DNA from: Taiwanofungus camphoratus
Lineage: Eukaryota; Basidiomycota; Agaricomycetes; Polyporales; Taiwanofungaceae
Length of the DNA: 64,000 bases
Reading direction: 5' to 3'
NCBI GenBank assembly: GCA_003999685.1
Contig: CP021222.1
Location: 2,046,001 to 2,110,000, forward strand
Translations under genes and position numbers: made by a program
The notes under the pieces: generated by a model
What the model was told of the DNA's origin: nothing
Seen by the model: the letters and a program-made list of their open reading frames with translations, nothing else
Database searches by the model: none
In this document: positions 30,257-42,300 of the stretch, in pieces
Layout: each line of letters begins with the position of its first letter
Numbering within the stretch: position 1 is the stretch's first letter

Positions 30257-30758
30257 TGTTACTGTCGGGTAGGACTAGAGACGTGTTCGTTTTTTCTTTC
30301 CCTCTGTTTGTCACACCATGGACGCGCGGCATCCCTTCCACACCTTACTTACCCAGATTGACTGACGGGCCGACCGTCCCCGCTTACGCCATGGTAGTTA
30401 TGTACTTTCGGGCCGCTGACTCCTCTCACCTTATGCGGTCTCTGGGGGGCTGCTAGTATACCTGGGGGTTGGCGGTGGCAGTATAAGAAGGGGGTCCCAC
30501 TGTTGGAGGTTCCCTTAGTCGTATTCTCTTCGTTCATCCTTCCTAAAGTGTACTACGCATTAGTACCAATACACGCTGGTCTTTCTCACATCTCTTTGTA
30601 CCGCAAGAAGCCCGTGAAAGACTATCGCGACTACATAGGGCTTGTAGTTGAAGACTACTGAGGATTGTGACTCGTCGTCACCGTCGTTCCTCTTCGACCC
30701 TTCGCTGCACACCGCTCCAAGCTTCTGCAGCATTATCAGGGTGAACCCCCCGGTAACA
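30257..30758 (+). repeat. 3' LTR of element B
   Basis: A 502-bp direct repeat of 23038-23539, with no difference that I can see. It is followed by the GTTGT duplication. Confidence 0.96.
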
Positions 30759-30932
30759 GTTGTCAGATTCTTCTCCTATTCCTACTTTTGCAGCATCGAA
30801 AAAGAAGTACAAGCCCGTAGCGCTGAAGACTCGTCCTATTCTGGGAGCATTGGATGAACGATTCCAAATCATTTGCAAAATTAAAGGCGACCCTTTAGCT
30901 ACAATGCCTACTCTATCACCGACTTCACCACC

Positions 30933-31475
30933 TGATACAAACTGGTATCAACGACCGGAAAGCCTTGAACGTGAGGACCTGGCTACTAGAGATAGTAGTG
31001 AGGCTTTATGGACACTGCGTATGTCCTCCTGGGCGAAGTCGATAGAGTCGAGCGAGTACTCAGGTATGAAGCGAGAGGTCGCAAGATACGAGTATAAGAT
31101 TACTAGTGGTAACTAGCTACTTGGTAACCAGATCGAACTTAAGGTCCGACCTACAAAGTACAGGGCCTTATATACGTATTCTACTCTGCGCACGGACCAT
31201 GGCACGTGGTCTAAGAATCAGCATAAGTAAGCGTAAGTAAGGCGATATGAGTCATCGGGCTGTATTAGCAATCAGTAAGCGTAAGACGGAATGTGTAAGC
31301 GGGGCCCGATATGCATCAGAGTCCATGAATAACCGGGGCCCGTACCGTAAGCAGCGATGAGTCAAGATGCTGCGCGAAGAAGCTGGGCCTACCCGAGGCC
31401 CATCCTAGAAGTGAAAGGTCACAGGACCGATCCGAGGTCCGACCGATAAGATATGCAATGAAAGAAATTGTATCA
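30933..31475 (-). repeat. 3' LTR of element C' (reverse)
   Basis: Starts TGATACAAACTGG and ends AATTGTATCA on the + strand, the reverse of the C LTR. It retains the TATA box and the 11-nt priming copy in reverse. Confidence 0.93.
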
Positions 31476-31793
31476 TTACCCCCCTACTTATGATTGAACG
31501 CCTGGTCAATCAACTAAACTTCAATGGAGGAACGTGTCGCGTCCAGAATAGAACTTTGATGAGCGACAACGGACTTGACGAACTTCCCAGGACGAACTTG
31601 AAGACTTTTCTGGAAGTAACGAGTGGGTGTTTCACCGCGACCTATAAGGGATGACCCTCCCAACCGTGAGGATGTTTCACCTCGACCCATGAGGGATGAC
31701 TCTCGAACCCATAGGGGATGACCCCTCCAACCGTGAGCATCCTTCCAGCTTGAACTTTTACAGTTTTACGACATGTCGGTCGTACGTTGTAGT
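31476..31793 (-). other. C' noncoding 3' region with polypurine tract and hairpin
   Basis: The complement of the tract lies at 31476-31489. The hairpin TGATTGA (31491-31497) / TCAATCA (31506-31512) is unchanged from element C. Short repeats around GGGATGACCCTCC and CAACCGTGAG occupy about 31645-31735. No coding sequence is seen. Confidence 0.75.
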
Positions 31794-32090
31794 TTAATGA
31801 CGTGCACGGTCATTCCCTCGCAGTTTAACGACATGCAGGAACCACTCTGGATGGTACGGCGGTTCCGGGTCGTAGGCGAATGTGTAGTTGACAGCGGTGC
31901 ATTCGTGCGTAAGGTGCCCAGGCGACGGGCGACTACAGCGGAGACATTTGTAGTCGGGGCACGTCCTGTGCGAGTGACGAGTGCTACTGCAGAGGTAGCA
32001 GGGACCGTAGCGAGTGAACGAGGATGAAGGACCATTTGACTGAGACATGCGAGCGATGAGTGGGGTGAAAATGCGACTTATTGTACTCAT
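31794..32090 (-). CDS. C' ORF3: two-zinc-knuckle protein, still open
   Basis: It is the 98-residue homologue of the ORF at 16378, with both knuckles intact (C-Y-L-C-S-S-T-R-H and C-L-R-C-S-R-P-S-P-G-H-L-T-H-E-C). Its start overlaps the pol stop by 4 nt as in C. It stays open although the adjacent pol carries three nonsense codons; at 98 codons this could still be chance. Confidence 0.7.
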   Translation of the reverse strand: MSTISRIFTPLIARMSQSNGPSSSFTRYGPCYLCSSTRHSHRTCPDYKCLRCSRPSPGHLTHECTAVNYTFAYDPEPPYHPEWFLHVVKLRGNDRARH

Positions 32091-35000
32091 CGTAAATTTT
32101 TGCGCTGCTTATATGCATCCAGCAGCTCGTCCGCAGTACCGGCTAAGTTCTCTTCCGGTTCCCATGAGTCATTGGCAGATGAGTAACCTTTCCACCTGAC
32201 TCGGTACTCTCGGCGATTCCTTCGGCAATTCTCATGATGTCCGACCAGAGCTTCGACTTCGTAGTTATCTTCACCACTGATGAGCTCCGGTGGTGGTTCC
32301 GTGTAGTTGGGACCATGCGTGTCCGTCTCGGTGTATGGCGAAAGAAGTGCGGTGTGGAAAACGGGGTGCACTCGCCATGTCGTCAGGAGTTTCAGCTTAT
32401 AAGACACCGGTCCTAGAACGTCCGTGATTTCGAAGGGGCCCTCGTGCTTGGGAGCCAACTTCCTCGTTGGGTATGGCAGCTTTAGATTCCGTGAGTCTAG
32501 CCATACCTTTTGTCCTTTGCGAAAACCCGTTCCTTTGGGTTTCACGCGTCTTGCTAACACCACCTGTGCTAGCTCCATTGCTGAGTGTGCGTCTTCCCGA
32601 ATCTTCTGCAAGTTCTGCAGTCAATAAGCGGCGCCCGGTGTGTCCGATCCAGGGTGTACGACGGGAATCCCTCGAGGTTCATAGCCCATCATGACCTTGA
32701 AGGGTGACGCCTTAATCGTAGAGTGCTCGCGTGAGTTGTGAGCAAATTGTGCTGAGCCCAGCAGCATTGACCAATTGTCCGGGTTGTTGCTCATGAAGCA
32801 TCGCAGGTAGATCTCCAGTTCCTGGTTGACTCGTTCCGTCTCTCCATCCGTTTGAGGGTGAAATGCTGTGCTCATAGCCGACTTGACTCCGGTCATACGG
32901 CAGAGCTCCTGGAATACCTTTGATGCAAACTGTGGTCCTCGATCGCTAATGATCTTGTCCGGAAGACCAAACCACTTGTACACCTCGCGATATAATGTCT
33001 TGGCTGTTCCTGATGCGTCAATCGTTTTGTTGCATGGAATGAAAATTACCCCCTTCGTAAGGTCGTGGTCCACAACGACCAAAATTGAATCGTAGCCCTC
33101 TGAAGTCGGCAAATCCGTAATGAAATCACAGCAGAATGTACTGAACGGAGTGGCGTGCTGCGCGGATTTGATCGGGAGTAGGGCCGGTCGGGTGGGGTGC
33201 GTGTTAACTTTCATTTGCTGGCAAGTGCCGCAACCTTTGACGTATCGCGTGACAAAGTCAGCCATTCCAGGCCACCAGTAGTCTCGTCGAATAGACGAGA
33301 GGGTCTTCTGAATTCCAGGGTGGCCGGCGGAGGGGAGGTCGTGATAATTCGAGACCGTTTGTCGTCGCAGATCCTCATCCAGGGGAATATACACCCGATT
33401 ATCGTAGAGGAGGTCTCCGTCTCGAATTGTCCAGTGGTCGTTTGAGCCGTTTCGTGCATTGCGCATCCCTTCCGTATACACCGAGTCATCTACGCATGCT
33501 TCCGCAATGGAAGCCCTGAGACTCGTGTCAATTGCCGCTGCCCATACCTTGTCTGGTAGGACGGTTACATCCTGGTTGTCTGATGAACCGTCATCGTGGT
33601 CGGGGTGTCGGGAGAGCGCGTCGCTTTGCACCATTTGCGTGCCCGGGACATGAATTAACCTGTAATCGAATTCGGACAAGCGAAGAGCCCATCGCGCTTG
33701 CCTTTGATTCAGATTCCGTGCCGTCTTCCAGTATGTCAGATTCTTGTGGTCGCTATAAATCGTGACTGGATATGGGCTTTCGATGAGGAGGTGACTCCAT
33801 TCGTTGAGTCCTCTCATGACGCCCATGAGTTCTTGGTCATAGACGTCGTAATTCCGTTCCGCTGGCGTCATGCTCTGGGAAATATAACCGCACGGATGCC
33901 AATCGCTGTTGTCGTCCTTTTGCCTGAGGACGGCGCCCGTGGCGAACTTCGATGCATCTGTTTCCAACGCGAACGGCTTCTCCGGGTCAGGCATCTGCAA
34001 AACCGGTTGTTCCAGGAAAGCTTTCTTCAGTGCCTCGAAAGCTTCCTGCTGTTCATCGTCCCAGTGCCATTTGACATCCTTTTGCGTAAGCGAGACCAGA
34101 GGCTGGGCCAGATGCGAGAAGCTGTGTATGAACCGACGGTAGAAGTTCCCAAATCCAATGAACGACCTAACCTCCCTGAGGTTCTTAGGTATCGGCCAAT
34201 CCTTGATGCCGGCTACCTTGACTGGGTCCATGGTGAGTTGTCCAGGTCTGATGATCATGTCTAGGAATTCGACTTCTTGCACGTCAAATTTGCATTTCTC
34301 CGGTTTGAGATACAGGTCGGTATCTCGAAGTCTTTCGATAACTCACCGTGTTCGCTTCTTATGCTCCTCGGGGTCTGTCGAGTAGATAAGGATGTCGTCC
34401 ATATAGATTGCCAACCATCCTTCCTTGAGCATGTCTGCGAAGACCGTGTTCATCATCCGTTGGAACGTTGCCGGTGAGTTGCACATCCCGAAGAACATTA
34501 CCAGGGGTTCGTAGAACGAGGGAGGTCCTTCCCCAGCTGCTGGAACACTGAAAGCCGCTTTCCATTCGTCACCTTCCTTGATGCGAAGGTTGTTGTATCC
34601 TTGATGAAGGTCCATCTTTGTGAAGATCATGGCGTTATTGAGGTGTTCCAGAAGCTCTGTTACGAGGGGAAGAGGGTATCTGTCTTTGATCGTTCCCTCA
34701 TTGAGTTCCCTATAGTCCTGGCAGGGTCGGTATCTGCCGTCCTTCTTGTCCACGAAGAAGAACGGACTTGCGAGTGGCGATTTGGACGGTCAAATGTACC
34801 CCTTCTTTATATTCTCTTCGAGGAACTTGTCCAGTTCCGTTCGTTGGTCCCGGTTAAGAGAATACGTCATCTGCTTGAAGTCCTTAAAATCCGGTTTGAG
34901 ATTTATCTTGTGGTCGAACTCCGAATGTCGGGGAAGTCTCGCTGCTTTGGCTTTGTCGAACACTGGGAGGAGGTCGTGGAGGTACTCAGGGATGAGTTCC

Positions 35001-35297
35001 GTGACCGGTTTCTCCTCTTTCTTGGTGTGTTCCTTGATAGCGAGTTCCGTGAAGGTGGTGAGTCGACCGATGTCGTGCTTGACCTGCCAGATAAGACCAT
35101 TTTCGAGACGGCGATAGGTTCCGTTGAGAGGGTACCTTTCCTCCGTAAGAGGTGCGTCTTGATACGCTGGGTGTGAGTCCCGTCCATACGTTGTGATTTG
35201 ATCGTCTCCTTCGATGAACGCTATGACTAGTTCATCGTCGTCGATCGTTTCCATAGCCTGATCCAATGTGATACCGTTGACCGATTCTTCTACCAGG
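32087..35297 (-). pseudogene. C' pol, truncated and carrying three nonsense codons
   Basis: The reverse frame covers the pre-RT linker, RT (Y-M-D-D near 34400), RNase H, integrase and chromodomain. TGA codons occur at 32621-32623, 34343-34345 and 34790-34792 on the reverse strand; each is CGA in the intact C pol. The protease and the gag are missing through truncation. Confidence 0.92.
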
Positions 35298-35874
35298 GTA
35301 GTGTTGCCGCGGCTTCGGCTTGAAGCCGGCTGATAGCCGCAAGTCGAGCCACGACTTTTAGCGACTCGGCTTGATTCGGCTATGTCAATAACCGGCTTTA
35401 TCCATACCGGCTAAAGTTGTAACTGTAACTTTGCAGTCGACTATAGCCAGTAGAGCTGAGTCACATGACTTAAACACTTGCAGTCCAGAACCTCTGCCAT
35501 CGACACCTCGTCTCCTTCGCCGCCATTGCCCTCACCGTTGTCTGGGAAATTCTAGTGAGTCCTTTATTTGCTCCATACTCCTATATCTGGCACTCTTATC
35601 CACTGCAGAACAAGAGAACGTATTCCGCCCTCCGCTATCCTCCGACAATCACTTCTGGTCTCGCTGCCAGAGGAGCTCAACAATGAGTTTCCATTTGCGT
35701 TCACAACACCACATGGCTTCACCGGCTCTAATCGCAAGCCGTCCGTGCGATCAAGATGTTCCATCACATTGGCCTCCACCTCGACATCTGCGTTTCGCTC
35801 ATTGTGCAGGGTGCGCAGCTCTACATGACGCTTTCGGACGTCCCCTTCAGCATTGACCCAGGCATTCCCGTCAA
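35298..35874. other. Junction region with a possible hAT-type terminal sequence; otherwise no gene recognised
   Basis: C' similarity ends at CTACCAGG. The following sequence starts G then TAGTGTTGCCGCGGCTTCGG, GC-rich and followed by repeated GGCT/AGCC motifs and the odd palindrome CGGCTTGAAGCCG. This resembles a hAT terminus with subterminal repeats, but I find no matching far end. From about 35480 the sequence may be upstream or 5' sequence of the glucan synthase relic. Confidence 0.35.
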
Positions 35875-38800
35875 CTGTGCGCACGCGCTCAGAGGTACTA
35901 CGATAACGACTCCGACAACTATGGCCGTTGCGACACGTACATGTCTGACGGCAGCAACACTGGCTTGAATGATGACGACCGCTATTATGACCACCATGGC
36001 GCGTACGACCCGTACGGACGTGAGTGATGATTGAGCGCCATGCACCGGGGGCTTTAACGTTCTCTGTTCTACCTTTTGGTCCTTCTCTGACCGATACTCC
36101 ACAGTTCGATTTCACGATGCAGCTTCTGGATAGCAGAGCATCGCGGATGTCGCCGAACCAGGCGCTGCTGACGCTGCACGCAGACTATATCGGTGGGCAG
36201 CATGCGAACTACCGGAAATGGTACTTTGCAGCACAGCTGGACCTCGACGACGCAGTGGGTCAGACGCAGAATCCGGGTCTGCAGCGACTGAAGACGGTGA
36301 AGAAGCGGGGGCCGAAGAACGCATCAGAAAAGTCGTTGAGCGGTGCGATGGACCGGTGGCGGCAGGCAATGAACAACATGAGCCAGTACGACTGTATGCG
36401 GCAAATCGCGCTGTGGCTATTGTGCTGGGGCGAGGCGGCGCAGGTATGCTTCGTCCCCGAGTGCTTGTGTTTCATCTTCAAGTGCGCGGACGACTATTAC
36501 TAGTCCCCCGAGTGTCAGAACAGGGTCGATCCGGTACCGGAAGGTCTTTATCTTCACTCAGTGGTCAAGCCACTGTACAGGTTCATTAGGGATCAGGGAT
36601 ATGAGGTTGTCGAGGGCAAGTTCGTGCGGCGCAAGAGGGATCATGAGAGCATAATTGGCTACGATGATGTGAACTAGCTGTTTTGGTACCTAGAGGGTAT
36701 TGCAAGGATTGTGCTTAATGATAAGGTCGACATTCTTTCGCCATGTCCTGGTCATTTTTGCTGATCTGGACACTATATAGACTCGACTGGTCGACTTGCC
36801 TCCTGCTCAACGGTTCATGAAGTTCGACAGGGTTGACTGGAACAGGGCGTTCTTCAAGACCTATTATGAGAAATGGTCTTTTGGACACCTCTTAGTCAAT
36901 TTCAACCGTATCTGGGTCATCTATATCGCTATGTACTGGTTCTACACTGCGTACAACTCGCCGACGATCTATAAGGGAGATAGGTCACCTGCCTTGACAT
37001 GGTCTGCGACCGCGTTGGGTGGCACTGTCGCCACTGTCATCATGATTGCGGCGACGCTCGCCGAGTTTTCGTACATCCCTACAACATGGAACAACACGTC
37101 TCATCTCACTCGTCGGCTTCTCTTCCTAATTGTCACTCTCGCACTTACGGCTGGTCCAACTGTCTACGTCGGCATCTCAGAGAGTAGTTCTCCAGGCAGC
37201 TCGTTGGCGCTCATCCTCGGTATTGTGCAGTTCTTCATTTCGGTTGTCGCGACGGTCCTCTTTGCCATTCTTCCATCGGGCCGCATGTTCAGCGATCGTG
37301 TCGCGGGCAAGTCAAGGAAGTATCTTGCTAGCCAGACGTTTACTGCCAGCTATCCTTCGCTTAAGCACACTGCGCGATTAGCGTCGATCCTCCTGTGGAT
37401 CCTTGTCTTTGGCTGCAAATTCACAGAGTCTTACTTCTTCTTGACGCTCTCATTCAAAAACCCGATCCGCGTCATGATTGGCATGAAGATCCAGAATTGC
37501 AATGCAAAATATTTTGGCAATGGGCTCTGTCGCAACCAGGCTGCGTTCACCTTGACCATTATGTACACAATGGATCTTGTCCTGTTCTTCTTGGACACTT
37601 TCCTTTGGTGGATCATTTGGAACACAGTCTTTAGCATTGCACACTCATTTCTTCTGGGATTATCAATCTGGACGCCTTGGAAAGATATCTATACTCGGCT
37701 GCTGAAGAGGATTTATGCGAAGTTGCTTGCGACGTCTGATATGGAAACTAAGTACAAACCAAAGGTTGGGATCTCTGTGTTATTGGTATTCTTGCTTCTT
37801 ACCGTTGTCAATACCTAGGTCCTGGTCTCGCAGATGTGGAACGCTATCATCATCTCTATGTATCGCAAGCATCTGCTCTCTATCGATCATGTTCAAAGGC
37901 TTCTCTACCACCAAATCGATGTTGGTCAGAAAGGTCGTCGCAGCCTTCGAGTACCTCCGTTCTTTATCTCGCAGAGCGATAAAGGCTTCAAGGGCGAATT
38001 TTTTACACCCGGTAGCGAAGCAGAGCGCCGTATCTCCTTCTTCGCACAGTCTCTTACTACTGCTGTTCTGGAGCCTTTGCCTGTCGATGCGATGCCGACC
38101 TTTACAGTCCTCACGCCGCATTATAGCGAAAAAGTAATCTCCTTCTCGATCTCATAGTACTTTGTGGTTAACATATTTCGTAGATCTTACTTTCGCTCAG
38201 AAAGATCATCAGAGAGGAAGACCAGAACACCCGAGTCACTCTTTTGGAATATCTCAAGCAGTTGCATCCAGTGGAATGGGACAATTTTGTCAAGGACACC
38301 AAGATTCTCGCAGAGGAGTCCCAGATGTACAATGGTCCAAATCCATTTGGTTCAGACGAGAAAGGCCAATCGAAGACAGACGACCTGCCGTTCTACTACA
38401 TCGGTTTCAAAAGCACTGCGCCTGAATTCACATTGCGAACACGAATTTGAGCCTCACTTCGTGCAGACTCTGTATCGTACAGTCTCGGGTATGATGAATT
38501 ACACGAAGGCCATCAAGCTACCTTACCGCGTCGAGAACCCGGAGGTTGTTCAGTGTTTCGGTGGCAACACGGACAAGTTGGAGCGAGAGCTAGAGCACAT
38601 GGCGCGTCGCAAGTTCAAGTTCGTTGTTTCGATGCAACGCTACTCGAAATTCAGCCGAGAAGAGCAGGAGAACGCAGAATTCCTTCTTCGTGCTTACCCT
38701 GATTTACAGATTGCCTACCTCGAGGAGGAACCTGCACGCAAGAAAGGTGGTGAGGTTCGCTTGTTCTCAGCTCTGATCGATGGCCATTCCGAATTCATTC

Positions 38801-39090
38801 CCGAGAGTGGGCACCGCCAACCCCAAGTTCCACATTGAGCTACCTGGCAACCCTATCCTCGGCGACGGCAAGTCAGATAACCAGAACCATGCTATTATCT
38901 TCTACCGTGGTGAATATCTGCAGCTCATTGACACCAACCGGGACAACTATTTGGAAGAGTGCCTCAAAATTTGCAACGTACTTGATGAGTTCGAGGAATA
39001 CACAGTTTCGAGCCAGAGTGCATATGCTCAATAGGGCCACAAGGAGTTCAAGAAAGAGCCAGTTGCTATCGTTGGCACTCGTGAGTACAT
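35875..39090 (+). pseudogene. FKS1: 1,3-beta-glucan synthase (FKS) pseudogene, 5' half only
   Basis: FKS is the plasma-membrane subunit that makes cell-wall beta-1,3-glucan from UDP-glucose. The N-terminal Tyr/Asp-rich segment (D-D-D-R-Y-Y-D-H-H-G-A-Y-D-P-Y-G-R) ends near 36022. A deletion then joins to L-L-D-S-R-A-S-R-M and the conserved N-domain ([19 protein letters not shown]). The first membrane block is 36796-37818. The segment [14 protein letters not shown] and the K-F-V-V-S-M-Q-R-Y region of the catalytic domain follow. It is broken by TAG at 36501, 36675 and 37816, by a Trp to TGA near 38448, and by a 2-nt deletion just after. It stops after R-E-Y-I near 39085, so the rest of the catalytic domain and the second membrane block are missing. 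Introns (for example 38132-38183) are retained. Confidence 0.9.
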
Positions 39091-39359
39091 TTCCGAATCT
39101 TCTCGAGCTCATGGTGCTTTGTGATTAAAATGTTCACCCGTTTATTCAAGTTGCTGACTCCATGGTACAAGAGGCACGGGAGAAGGCTGAGAAGGCTGTC
39201 GCGCTCACCGGCGTCACTGAAGTGACATCATGATCGTGATGACGCTCGCCGAGTTCTCGTACTTCCCCACGACATCCTCAGTTTCCTTTTAACTACGACG
39301 TTTCACGCTTTTTACATCCTCAATAAGAACCCTCACGAAGATTCTTAAGACCAAGCAAA
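39091..39359. other. Scrambled sequence containing a short second copy of an FKS segment
   Basis: About 39226-39275 encodes M-T-L-A-E-F-S-Y-F-P-T-T, a diverged duplicate of the FKS segment at about 37045-37090 (A-T-L-A-E-F-S-Y-I-P-T-T). The rest shows no gene that I recognise. Confidence 0.5.
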
Positions 39360-42300
39360 GTGCAGAATACACTACCTCTCTTGTCTCGTGCAGCTACTCC
39401 CAATGCTCCATCATCGACACGTTCGCCTTCGCCCGTGTCTGCTAATGGGACTCCAGCTCAACATGTTCCTACCATTTGTCTTATCTCCGCCACACCGTCT
39501 GCGACGGGCTCAGCTTCCGATGCCAGTACATCTTTTTCTTCAGTTGCGCCTTTTGCATCATCGCCTCTCGCTCCACGCACTGACTCGCAAGCTCCTCGCA
39601 AACGTTTGGTTCCAAAGAAGTCCAAACTAGGACTGCTCGGAGGAGCGGGGAAAGCGAAGGAGAAGACAACCAAGGACTTCTCAGATGTCGTATGACGTGT
39701 GGGTGGCGGAACTGCATCAACGGGTCGGAGCGGGTTCGAGATCTATGTAGACCATGCAGACGACTCTGACCTCAGTGAAATTGTGGTAGTTAAGAAGAAG
39801 AAATCGAGGTTGGGCCTAGACGGCATGAAGTGGGGCGCGCTCAGTGAGGTAACGAACATCCCGTCTGTACCGAAGGAAAGTAAGCAGCCTACGGAGCATC
39901 TATTGAAAGTGAAAGGAGATGAGAGCCAAAAGTGGTGGAGCATCGGGTGTGGAAGGAAGGATTCGAAAGAAAAGAGCAAAGAGAAGACCTGCGAGAAATC
40001 GCAGCCGCAAATCCGCTCACAGAGTAAGTTGACTCATGTATTGGGGGCTATACCGCTGACTGATTTGTGCCTAGCTCCTGAGCCCGCGAAGTCACTAGAA
40101 ACGCGTGCCCGCTTCAATTCGCTGGACTCCGGAATCATGCTCTCAAATCTGACACCTAAAGAAGTACTCCAGGATACTACTTCGTCAGTGCGAACCACGC
40201 CGCAACCCCCTTCAGTTATCTTGGATGCCAGTGCTGGAAAACCTTTCAGACACCACCAACGACCTTCTGGCTCCAGCCGCTGTTCCAGCTAACGGTTCAA
40301 TTGCAGTGCGGGCTATCAAGTCCATGAGGTCGTTAGCACGGATGGCCAGTTGGGCACAATTGACGAATACTAACAATGGAGAGAAGGAGGGAGGTGGGTC
40401 CACTAACGCCAACACGAACACCATCAACAGCACTAAGGTGAAAGCGAAGGAGAAAGAGAAAGATAAAGGGGATGGGGAGAAAAAGAAGAAGAAAGAAAAA
40501 GAAAAAGAGAAGGAGAAGGAGAAGACGATCCGTTACTCGGGGAGTAGCTTCGAGGCGGGTGCTCTGAGCACACAAGGGAGCCCTGCACCGCTACCTGCCA
40601 TCTCTAGAGAAGAACCGACCAAGGCCCTTGGCAAGAAGAAGCAGAGCGTCCTAGGCCTTGGTTTGCCCTCAACTATGAGGTTGATGACTGTCCGCAACAC
40701 TTCGTCGTCATCACACTCGTCAGCGGATCCGCCTCCCGCTTCGAGCCAGCTGTCTGTTGACTCAGCCCATCTCATCATGAATGCCCAGGGTCGGCCTACA
40801 TCTGTTGCTTCGAACGGCTCCTCGCTTTGGCCCCCATCTACCGCCTCTGCTGTGTCCGTATTCTCGGGACGCTCGGCGTGTTCATCCTCGAGCTCCGTCG
40901 TTTCTGTGCGCTGGGATGAGGCAGGGATCTGGTCCTCGAAGGAGATGCAGAGGAAAGAGAGGAAGAGCCGCGAAAAAGAATCCAAGACTACAAGAGGTGT
41001 TAAGGAAAGTCACAGAAGCTCGGAGTCTAGGAAGCGCAAGACCATTATGGAAATCTTCCCTGAGGCTGAGCTACAGAGACCTCCATCCATGTCGCCTCCG
41101 TCGGTGGCTGAGCAACCCATAGTCACTGTCGAGGAGGCAACGATGAATGGTCATTCAGATCATACTGAAGAGCGTAGTATTGAGACTCCCATGAAGCATG
41201 CCCGTCTTCGACCTGTCTCTGAGCAAATGTTGGGTAGAGCGAGGCCTCAAGCAATATGTGATGATGGAGACGGTCAGTATCTGAATTTTTGCTGACAGTT
41301 TTTGGTGCTCAATCTTTGTTGTTCAGGCGTCCTATCAATCCTGGATGCTGCGACTAACGATCTAGCTTCTTTAATCAACCGTTTGGATTTGGAGGCCACA
41401 CCAGCCAGCAGTACGAAGACATCACTGGTCAAGCCTGTCTGGCCGTAGAACAATGATGAGAGTCCCATCAAGAAGCGAATCTTTGGTACAGGTAGTCCTT
41501 TGAAGACCGAGTTACGCGAGAGTAGTGCCTCCATCAGCTCTCTTCGACCTTATGGCCAAACCTTCACAGCAGGCGCCGCAGGAATGCAGCAACCATCGTA
41601 TCCCAAACCCATGATCGGTCAACAGATTGCTCCGTGGTCTGAGCTCAACTGGGAAGTATCACCCAGGAAAGCACCCACGAGAACTACGGTGACTACCCGT
41701 CTGACTCACAAGCGTACCTTGACGCCGGTTCCTGCAGCTGAACCTCCTCTTGTGTTCCAGCCGCTACGCCCTGCGAAAGCCAAGTCTCCACCCATAGTGG
41801 CTATGGCGCCATCACCATCTCCGAGTACGGTCACGCCACCTGTCAGCAATCCTGAGGGGGCCGCTCCTTCATCAGCCACGTTCGGTTCGAGGCCCTCTAA
41901 GGTCGGATTGAGATCATCGAACAACGAAGACGAGTCCGTGCCTTCGCCGACTCCTGTATTCAAGAGGAGCACTGGTGATGTCGGGAGGGGCTCATCTCTG
42001 GTGGCCATCAAGGGCAAGATCAACCAGAGAAGTTTACGGAAGTCCCTTGATAATAGTGGTATTCCCATCTCTCCTGAGGCAAGGAAGGGCCTGGGACTAA
42101 CCGGGACTATGGGAGGGTCTCCTTCTACTGAACCTCCTGTAGATCCTGAGGATCCGGATTCTGATATTCCTGATGAGTTGCAAGTGATCCTATCCGGCCA
42201 GTCCGATGAGGAGTGCACGAAATGTTTAGATGACACGCTTTCCTTCTGAGGACTTTCCGCACCGTCGTCTCCAGTTGAATCACCCGAATTGCCGCTTCCG

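Larger units (their letters stand above)
23038..30758 (+). mobile_element. Complete LTR retrotransposon B (chromovirus), apparently young
   Basis: A 7721-bp element has two 502-bp LTRs that I read as identical. It is flanked by GTTGT on both sides (23033-23037 and 30759-30763), a perfect 5-bp duplication. Gag, pol and ORF3 are all open. It lies inside A3, so it is younger than that copy. Confidence 0.97.
20151..30932 (+). mobile_element. Family A element A3, 3'-truncated and split by a complete B element
   Basis: The 5' LTR is 20151-21917. The internal region 21918-23037 resumes after the B insertion at 30764 and stops at 30932, where reverse element C' begins. It corresponds to A1 up to about position 2950, before RT. 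Compared with A1 it has many CpG transitions and several stops. Confidence 0.93.
22605..30932 (+). pseudogene. A3 ORF2, N-terminal part only, split by element B
   Basis: The -1 frame runs from the heptamer to 23037, is interrupted by element B, and resumes at 30764-30932. It covers the pre-RT region with S-V-S-S-Y-L-Q-S-L-Y-F and the K-K-K-Y-K-P-V-A-L-K segment. It ends at the C' LTR, so RT, RNase H and integrase are absent. Confidence 0.8.
30933..35297 (-). mobile_element. Decayed reverse C element (C'), 5'-truncated
   Basis: Reading on the reverse strand, it has the 3' LTR, polypurine tract, ORF3 and pol back to the region just N-terminal to RT. It stops about 660 codons short of the gag start, at a junction near 35297. 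It entered A3, whose sequence ends at 30932. Three CGA to TGA stops mark it as an old copy. Confidence 0.92.

Noticed and set aside
36796-37818. Live glucan synthase gene
   Set aside because: The 340-codon block is well conserved, but stops lie on both sides in frame and the rest of the catalytic domain is missing.
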